Program-made: the position numbers and the translations under genes
The notes under the pieces: generated by a model
Database searches by the model: none
The model's input: the letters and a program-made list of their open reading frames with translations, nothing else
What the model was told of the DNA's origin: nothing
Part shown: piece by piece, positions 56,723 through 64,000 of the stretch
Numbering within the stretch: position 1 is the first letter of the stretch
How the letters are laid out: each line of letters opens with the position of its first letter
Assembly: GCA_033060915.1 (NCBI GenBank)
Contig: CM065379.1
Location: forward strand, 35,821,818 to 35,885,817
Direction: 5' to 3'
Source of the DNA: Euryodendron excelsum
Taxonomy: Eukaryota > Streptophyta > Magnoliopsida > Ericales > Pentaphylacaceae
Length of the DNA stretch: 64,000 nt

Positions 56723-58244
56723 AAGCTATGTCTGTTGTAGCACTATACAAATCATGAGGGCAATGTACACTGATATGCAAAAATCTTAAGGGGACATACA
56801 AATACAAATAATTCAATAAGTAAAATTTCTGATACATGGCAAACATAATTATTGACAAACAAACTGATTTATGCTCGTGACTTACTAAGATAAGAATATA
56901 AATAGAAGTCAGTAATAAAATCAAATCTTTCATCAAATGCTAAAGCCAAAAACATTAAGTTCATCAAATGGCACTAACAAAACTCACTACTTAATTTGGG
57001 TTCGTAGAATAAAAATAGTAAATGAACAGAAGAAAAATAGGTAATCAACCTTAAAACAGAAAAAAAAATGCCTTCAGTGCCAGCAATCTTTGGTGTATGC
57101 AAATTTCCACCAATTAATCGTACGAGTGACAAAAATAGATATAAATAGAACGCTGAAATAAAACAGAATCATAGACATTGGCTTGGATGTGATACCTCAT
57201 TCAAGTTTATATATATAGTTTCGTTGGGGAAGAACAAAAAAGTCCTATTTAATGGAACCTGTCACACAAGTTAATAAATATGATTTCCTTGAATGATCAA
57301 TAGTCAAAGTTAAAGAACCAAAATCTATCCCAATTAAAAGTTCTCATTTAATAGTACCTGGGGTCCTTGGGAATTATTGGAACTATGAAAATCCTTATTT
57401 GAAACAAAATGTAAACCATCCTACAACAAATGTAACCCCAATTAGTTATAACTCATAATGATATTAAACTAGACAGATTCAAGATGGTTACTCGACCTAC
57501 TGGATTGAGAAACGGTGGCTTCAAAACATGAAACTGATCATAATTCCATGACAGAGGAATTGACTTTTCATCATACAAGAAAAAAAAAATCATCTTAGTA
57601 ATAAAATCTGAAAGTGATATCTATCATATAGATAAAGTAATAAAAAAATCATCAAATGAAAGACAACATTGCAAGAGGGTTATATACAATCGAACATCTA
57701 TATATTACTAATAATAACTACCTTTGGTGTGTGGCACAATATTGGAGAACATATAATGGAGGGATATATATTTTGTGGGAAGCCTTCACTTGATTTTCCC
57801 TTTCTTTTCTTCATTTCCTTTTGTTGGAGTGTGCTTGGCATGGGGTCTTGAATTGATTTACTACTACTCTTTTTATTTTTTATTATCTATTCTCAATAAA
57901 ACTTTGTACCGACTTTTACGACATTCTGCAACTACCATCTTCTTTAATCCCTGCACTTGTGTCATACTTGTACTCATTTTATCATTCAAATTCAAAGCAT
58001 CCTACAAATGACTTCTTTCACCTGTTGTTGGAAAATCACCATATACTGAAGTAGAAGTTTGAGTTCTTAAAATTTCCTCCACCTTCAAATACACCTCTTT
58101 TGCATTTCTCTCAAGAAAGTCACATGCTTCCTTGGATTCAGTAGCTTTCCCAACGCATAAGTAGTGCACAATCTTCTATAATGGGTACTCATTTCTAACT
58201 TTGGATCTTCCTTCACATCACATCCATGAACATCTATTACACAT
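56723..58244. other. Intergenic DNA
   Basis: AT-rich, no supported gene. Confidence 0.4.
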
Positions 58245-59345
58245 TCAACTCTTGCATTTTTTGTCCACCTCTTTAATATTATATTGCGCTGGAATCCCCA
58301 TCTTTACCTTTAAATTATCAAACACTTTCAATGCATGACTACAAAAAATTCCAACAAACTCAAAATTTCTACAAGTAATTGTTTCATTAGGTGCCATAAT
58401 GGTGACAGTGCGTTGCCTCAAATCTTCATACAAGCCGACTTTGTACTCACTCATTGGCCCACTTTGAAAGCAAACTTCCACCATGTCATAATAATTTTCA
58501 AGATTGCAGTAGTATAGAAATCTCTTGCATACCTCAAGATAGGAATATTAACTTTCAAGATAGGTATTCTTTGACTCATGTCATAATTTGCTAACTTTTT
58601 ATTGTAGCACTGATCATCAACTGCCCTTTCAAAATGTTCCAAAAATTGCACCAAATCCAAATTTGACTTCAAATAATTTTGAAGGTGGAAATTGAAACTC
58701 TCACTGAGTTGTGTGCTCTTTTTGCCTATCGAAAAGTGTTGACTTCCATACACCATTGCCCACTTCTCTTTCACTTCAAATAAACCATTCAACCAAATAT
58801 TCACTCTAATATCATACTTTTCCAAACATACTGTCCCAAGAATTTAAGAATTGTTCTTTATCCTCACAATTATAAATGCACTTATCAAAATCTCCCATAA
58901 ATGATTTCGAATGTTTAAACAAATGATTCATATGTTTAAGTGCATTATGATGTATGTGCCATAAGCAAAATCTATGATGAGTCTCAGGCATTACCATCCA
59001 TATTGCTTTTGCTATTGTGGCATCTTGATCAGTAAAAATTATCTTTGGGTTTCTTTTAGACATGCACTTGAAGAATGTTTCGAATAACCATATTAATCAT
59101 GCAACAATTTTATCATAAAACAAAGATGCCTAAAAAATTATTTGTTGATAATGATGCTTTAGGCCAACAAATGCTCCAAAAGGTTGACATTCTTTATTGG
59201 TCCTAAAAGTTGTGTCAAAGAAAAACACATTACCAAAAAACTATAATCAATGATTGTCTTGGCATCAGCCCAAAATATATTAGTAATTGGTCTTCAATGT
59301 CTATTTGCACAACAAAGAAAAATAATGGATTTTCCAACAATTGAG
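58245..59345 (-). pseudogene. FAR1/FHY3-like (MULE transposase-derived) fragment
   Basis: On minus, in three frames with stops: the start of the MULE transposase domain (FWADAKTIIDYSFFGNVFFF) at about 59290, the conserved KIIFTDQDATIAKAI and CLWHIHHNALKH (59040-58950), the LSESFNFHLQNYLKSNLDLV segment (58725-58660), and a SWIM-like finger (CRNFEFVGIFCSH) at about 58365. FAR1-family proteins are transposase-derived transcription factors. The N-terminal FAR1 DNA-binding domain is absent, the SWIM motif has lost its first Cys (TCRNF), and frameshifts separate the blocks. It could instead be a Mutator-like transposase remnant. Confidence 0.82.
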
Positions 59346-59523
59346 TTTGAGAATAATTTGGAATACTTCCAACTTCTCTTCGTCTTTCTTTAAGTTAGAA
59401 GATAGTTCTTTTGCTCACGATGAAAAAAACCAAGATTTTCTCTACCTCCAGTATGACGACTTTACAACTCTGAAAAAGTCTGGGAGTGTGGATTTGCCTA
59501 GTTTTATTAATTATCGTAGTTAA

Positions 59524-60239
59524 TCCAACTATATCAAGAGGTGAATTTATCTAGGTACGTCAATTCTATGTGCAATTATATGCAGTAAAGTAATGAGACA
59601 AAGTACACAGGATTTTAGCATGAATATCAACCAGGGAAAAAATCACGAGGCCACACACAGCCACTAATGTATTTAGCACTATGAACGTTGAATAGTTACA
59701 AAAACAAACTTACAACCTAACCCGTTGAACGCCAACTCTGGTAGAAGTTTCAAACTTGATCACTAGAACCCGCGATATACTGTTCTACCGTACTATCTAC
59801 GCCAATCTCTAGAATCCACCAAAGACGATAGTGTAAAGTTATTTGGTTGACCAGAAGAATACTCCAATATTCAGGAGGCACGATAAAAGCTCTCTAAACA
59901 GCTAGATGATCTCTCTTCAAGTAAGTAACCTTTCTCTCTAGGGTTTAGAGCCTTTATATGGAGTCTGGAGTGTTTTTAAAACATTGGACATCGTGAAAGT
60001 GAAGTAGGAAGTTTCTAAACCTGACTAGGATTTAAATCTGGAAGTCCTCAATTCTAGCATGCATTCAAACAGTCTGACGCTCCGTTCGAACGCCTAGACG
60101 CATGGCAGATTGCTTATCCTCCTTATTTTGCCTTTATTGCAGCGCCTTGATTCATTATTACACTTTGACACATCTATCTAAATGCTGGAATTACATACAA
60201 AGTGCTTTTGCTCAGAATTAGCCAATCTCCAATCTAACA
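59524..60239 (-). repeat. 3' LTR of the SIRE-like element (outer edge uncertain)
   Basis: On minus it starts TGTTAGATTGGAGATTGG right after the purine tract. It contains TTCGAACGGAG (palindrome CGTTCGAACG on plus at about 60083) and a TATA-like TATAAAGGC region at about 59955. The far edge near 59524 is not defined by a clear CA end or target duplication. Confidence 0.5.
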
Positions 60240-60803
60240 ATTTCTCTTTGGCAATTCTATGACAAAACACAATAAAAAGCAATATAAAAATAAAAACTAG
60301 AGACAATGTAAGCATGAATCAAAGTCTTAGCATATCAAAAGAGTCTTCCAATGATCAACACCTATTGCCTGCAAATCCACAACTTAACAAACTTTATGAA
60401 AAACAATTGTGGGTCAAGTAAACAATAAATAGAGCAATATGCAAAACAATAACAAGGCAATCAATCAATAAGCACAAAGATACCTTCTTTTATATGGCAC
60501 TCCCCCTTTTTGATACAAGTTGACAATAGAAGAGATGAAACAAAGAGAGCATCATAACATCCCAAAAACTTGCATTTATCCAAAGACACATAGAGAAGCA
60601 AAGAATATGGATAATACATTATACATAAACATAACCAAAGCTATAGACTGAAAATGAATGAATGTAAAATATATGCCTAATTAGTCTAAGCCCTAAGCAG
60701 TAACGCCTATGGTAGAGGCGGGGGAAACTGGTGCTCCAAAATAGCTCGTATAGCAGCCATATTGCTACTTAAGGTACTGAAGCCAATGCGGAGCCTGTTC
60801 ATC
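60240..60803 (-). other. 3' non-coding region of the SIRE-like element
   Basis: No ORF. It contains the purine-rich CAAAAAGGGGGAG on minus at about 60515. Confidence 0.5.
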
Positions 60804-61424
60804 TCAATAGAAAGATGAGAGATGTGAGATAAAGCTCGAGTGACATTCCTTTAGATCTCTCTTTGCTCGACACAAATCTCTCCCAGAAGATGACCCATCG
60901 GGAGCATTCGCCTCAAATGCAGACTTAGGCTCGAACTTAGCCTCACTAGACCCAGATGTCTCGAAAGATGCCTCGTTCTCAGCCTCCGGATCAACCATCT
61001 CCTCATCCGTAGCGGGAGGTGGACAAGCAACTGCCTGACCAAGATTACTAGAGATAGTAACATCAGTCATGGCTGCCAGGAAAGTCAAAGACAACTCAGT
61101 GGGAGTGATAGAGATACTGTGCTTCTGCATGAAAGCGGCAAGAAAGACTCCAAAAGGCAAGTAAGCAGTCAAAAAGCGAGTAGGATATGCATCAACCAAT
61201 GACAGAAACATAATGGAAGGAAGGTCAATAGGAACCTCAGTGCTAATGGCATAAAGAAAGCGACCCCTATCTCTATTAAGTTTGGTTTTACAACCTTGAG
61301 GATCGATGGTCCAAAAGATGAACAAATTCAACAGCCGAAATTCCTTGGTTAAGGTCTTATATGGAATCATGCGTATAGGCCACTCCAAACCAGGTGCTCG
61401 AAGATGATCTAAGACTACCTGCAT
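60804..61424 (-). CDS. ORF3 relative in a copia element ('putative plant transposon protein' family)
   Basis: 206 open codons. The block RDRGRFLYAISTEVPIDLPS followed by LPFGVFLAAFMQKHSI matches the central part of the Athila ORF3 proteins (RRGQLLYALGTGRSIDLPKY, GALPFARMMTEL). A Glu/Ala/Ser-rich segment follows. The N-terminal third of the domain is missing or lies beyond the TRIM. The same protein type downstream of pol in both copia and Ty3/gypsy elements suggests exchange of ORF3 between element classes. Function is unknown. Confidence 0.65.
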   Translation of the reverse strand: MQVVLDHLRAPGLEWPIRMIPYKTLTKEFRLLNLFIFWTIDPQGCKTKLNRDRGRFLYAISTEVPIDLPSIMFLSLVDAYPTRFLTAYLPFGVFLAAFMQKHSISITPTELSLTFLAAMTDVTISSNLGQAVACPPPATDEEMVDPEAENEASFETSGSSEAKFEPKSAFEANAPDGSSSGRDLCRAKRDLKECHSSFISHLSSFY

Positions 61425-61534
61425 GGAAGGAGCAGTGGCAGAGACGTAAGGAAATGCACTAGCTGTTTGAGAGAGTCAAAAGTACATTGTGAAGAATCAG
61501 TAGTGAGAGTTAAAGCGACATCTCAGACAATGGT

Positions 61535-62281
61535 TCTGAGACTTGGGCAACTGCACGTGGTCGGGGATGAGTTCCTAGTAGGCTACGATAGTGGCAAATT
61601 GGCTCCAAGGTTGTGTGCTAAAATCCCATATTGCCTAGGAAGGAAATGAGAAGTGTTATATATGTAGGCACTTGTATTTTCTTGGTACAACGCATTTTAA
61701 AGCCGTGCCGGCCAAGGCTTAAAGCGGACAATATTGTACCATATGGATTATGGGTCGTTACAGAATAGTATTAGAACCAATCGCAGCCAGAAGTGTGCGG
61801 ACCAAGCCCAACGCGAGGATGCATTGCCTGTTTAGGGGGTGGATTGTGAGACCCAGACAGCTGCATGTAGTTGGGGACGAGATCCTAACAAGCTATGACA
61901 GTGGTAGGCTGGCTCTATAGTCATGTGCTGCGATCCCGCATCGCTTGGGGAAGGAGAGGGGAAGTGCTATTTATGTAGGTACTTGTATTTCCTTAGTACA
62001 ACGTGTTTTAAAGTCGTGCAGGCTAAGGCCCAAAGCTAACAATATTGTACCATATGGATCCTGGGTTGTGATAGAATGGTAACATAGCCAATTCTAGTCA
62101 AAATTGTGTAGATCGAGCCCAACGCACAAATGCGTTGCCCGTTTAGAGGGGTAGATTGTGAGACCCAAACGGCTGCACGTAGAGGGGGATGAGTTCTTGG
62201 TAGGCTGGCTTCAAGGTTGTGTGCTGAGATCCCATATAGCCTGGGGTAGGAGAGGGGAAGTGCTATATATATAGAGTTCCT
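61535..62281 (+). mobile_element. TRIM-like element: three tandem LTRs and two internal domains
   Basis: LTR copies start at 61535 (TCTGAGACTTGG), 61845 (TGTGAGACCCAG) and 62158 (TGTGAGACCCAA); spacing 310 and 313 bp. LTR 1 (61535-61762) and LTR 2 (61845-62073) are 228-229 bp; LTR 3 is cut off near 62281. Each internal domain (~83 bp) begins with a decayed tRNA-Met primer site (AGTATTAGAACCAATCGC; GGTAACATAGCC; canonical TGGTATCAGAGC) and ends with a purine tract (TTTAGGGGGTGGAT). There is no coding capacity. Confidence 0.78.
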
Positions 62282-62282
62282 T

Positions 62283-63236
62283 GCTCAACACCACAGTCAG
62301 ATAGCATCTGTTTCATCCATAAAAGCTTTGTACACCCACTACCAGCAGCAATGTATTCGACCTCAACAGTAGACAAGAAAACTGAATTTTATTTCTTGCT
62401 ATACCATGCAACTAGGTTATTACCTATATAAAAGCACCCACCGGAGGTGCTCTTACGATCATCAATGCAACCAGCCCAGTTCGCATCAGAATAGCTAGCA
62501 AGATTTGCATTAGTGTTATTGGTGTACCAAATCCCATAGCATATGGTCCTACTTACATATGTAATGATCCGTTTTACAATAGATAAATGAGACTCCTTGG
62601 GACAAGATTGATATCTAGCACATATACCCACACTAAATGCAATGTCTGGTCTACTAAGAGAGAGATATAAGAGACTACCAATCATGCTTCGAAAGAGAGT
62701 TTGATCAACATCTTTACTGTCTTCATCTTTACTAAGCTTGATTGTAGTACTAATAGGTGTCCTAGAATGCTTGGATGACCCCATACAATTTTTTTCACTA
62801 GGTCTTTAGCATATTTAGATTGTGAGATTAAGATCTCATTTTCCAACCATTTGATTTGAAGACCCAAGAAATAATTTAATTCGCCTACCATGCTCATTTT
62901 AAATGTACGTCTCATGTAATATGCAAAAACATGTGCAAATGAATCAGAAGTAGACTCAAACACAATATCATTAACATATATATGTGAAATAACAATGTAA
63001 TTATCTTGTGTGTTGATGAAAAGAGTTTTATCAATTCCTCCTCTAGTGAATCCAAACTTAAGCAAGAATGTAGTAAGTCTTTCATACCATGCTTTAGGAG
63101 CTTGTTTTAACCCATATAAAGCTTTCTTAAGCTTATATACATAAGTGGGGTGATGTGGATCCTCAAACCCCTTGGGTTGCTTAACATAGGCCTCTTCTTT
63201 CAAGAATCCATTTAAAAATTCAATTTTAAAATCCAT
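62283..63236 (-). pseudogene. Copia RT and RNase H fragment
   Basis: RT thumb side: [34 protein letters not shown], then the catalytic box as YVNDI (normally YVDDI), and [21 protein letters not shown] frameshift near 62790 separates RNase H (SRPDIAFSVGICARYQ; SDANWAGCIDDRKSTSGGC, normally SDADWAG). A TAA at about 62389 follows, then homologous sequence (LSTVEVEYIAAGS) up to the TRIM. Both Asp-to-Asn changes hit metal-binding residues, so the copy is dead. Confidence 0.88.
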
Positions 63237-63261
63237 CTAAAAAAGAGTGAAGTGCAAATAG

Positions 63262-64000
63262 TGTCACGCCCCTATTTTTGACCAACCCCTCTTAGCTCGG
63301 GAAAAGTATGGTACTCTCTCTGTTACTTGCCCTCCTAGAAGGATAAGTGCGATGGGGTTTGAACTTAAAAACTTGATTTGATTAAAGGCTTTTTGAAAAA
63401 ATTGAGAGTTGCCACCTAACATAGTTAAAGATATGCTAGCTCACTTAAAACTAAGTGTAATACGAGGACTAAACTTAGGTTTTTAAAAAATGTATTAAAA
63501 ATATCTTTCTTAAGAAGGATTATGAAAAAGAGGTCTTTAGCAACCTTTTAAAAGCCCTTTTAAAAACGTGACTCCGGTTTTGGTCTTTGAAATAGAGATT
63601 TATGGTTTGGGGGTTGGTTACGTATAGGGAAAATATCCTAAGATCATCACCCTATCATGCCCTTTCGGTACCTACATGTCTAATCACCCTTAATTCACTC
63701 ACTTAAATCACCGATTATAGAAGTCCACTTATATCCACTTAGGAACTTTGAAAATAGGTTTGGTCATCACTTTTTGGATGAATGATACATGATGCATGTT
63801 TTTGGAAAGATCTCTGAAGATAGAAAAGTTTTGAAGTGTCATTTAGAATAGAAATTTTGACCATAAAAGTATTTTAAAAATAAACATTTGACTTGAAAAA
63901 AGGGTTATGATCACACCATTTTAGATTGCCTATGTATCTCATTTGGCGAGAATCAAGTCATTCGTAGTTCGGGCGAGTTCTAAAATTGTGTGATTGAAAC
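63262..64000 (+). mobile_element. Start of a further LTR, running off the window
   Basis: TGTCACGCCCC begins abruptly where copia RT homology ends (AATAG at 63257-63261 is the candidate target duplication). The sequence contains AGAGTTGCCACCTAAC near 63410, seen in LTRs of some large Ty3/gypsy (Tat/Ogre-type) elements. No ORF to the window end. The far boundary is outside. Confidence 0.5.

Larger units (their letters stand above)
59524..63261 (-). mobile_element. SIRE-like Ty1/copia element, 3' two-thirds, with TRIM insertion
   Basis: On minus: RT (63236-62785), RNase H (62784 to about 62283), TRIM-like insertion (62281-61535), ORF3 relative (61424-60804), non-coding tail with CAAAAAGGGGGAG at about 60515, purine tract GCCAAAGAGAAAT, and 3' LTR from 60239. 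The 5' part is removed or displaced by another LTR starting at 63262. The copia RT and the downstream extra ORF fit SIRE/Maximus-type elements. Confidence 0.7.

Overview
The window reads as nuclear DNA of a flowering plant, probably a eudicot. It is AT-rich, dominated by Ty3/gypsy (Athila lineage) and Ty1/copia retrotransposons, and has GT-AG introns plus fragments of plant-type CUL1-like and FAR1-like genes. I cannot name the species. There are no operons, rRNAs, tRNAs or CRISPR arrays that I can support.

Positions 1-30940 are one deep nest of mobile DNA. A minus-strand Athila-type element (element 1; its 3' LTR lies left of the window) sits in an array of ~171-bp tandem repeats. The array is also broken by a 5'-truncated minus-strand chromovirus (10672-13472). 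To its right a second, complete Athila-type element on the plus strand (element 2, 14101-30593, target duplication TTGTG) lies inside a sequence whose right end (30940) looks like a CACTA DNA transposon terminus. Element 2 is itself interrupted in its integrase by a 2565-bp solo-LTR-like insertion (21260-23824). Both Athila-type elements encode gag, protease, RT, RNase H and integrase in one reading frame, then a third ORF (ORF3, 'putative plant transposon protein' type) with a coiled-coil C-terminus. All are decayed, mostly by nonsense changes.

The strongest non-standard signal is regulatory. Three Athila-type LTRs carry a cluster of short, CG-containing perfect palindromes near their 5' end, and each uses a different core (CGTACGTACG, CGTCCGGACG/CGTTCGAACG, CGATCGATCG). 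In both internal elements the same palindrome family reappears between pol and ORF3, just upstream of a TATA box and just downstream of a hairpin plus polypurine tract resembling the one before the 3' LTR. This looks like an internal, LTR-like promoter driving ORF3.

Positions 30941-58000 are lower-density DNA. It holds two truncated CUL1-like genes on the minus strand (33549-35906 and 44750-45380), MITEs, an Athila-type solo LTR inserted in a hAT-type MITE (39618-41233), a copia-type gag-like ORF with a tRNA-Met primer site (41897-43004), two LINE 3' ends, an unrecognised transcription-unit-like stretch (48950-52000), a copia-type solo LTR with GAGTCGACTC palindromes (52922-54698), and a small ORF with 27/28-residue internal repeats (55616-55975).

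Positions 58245-64000 hold a FAR1/MULE-transposase-like pseudogene, then a minus-strand SIRE-like copia element (3' LTR, ORF3 relative, RNase H, RT). A TRIM-like tandem of three LTRs and two internal domains lies inside it, and another LTR starting at 63262 and leaving the window cuts it off.
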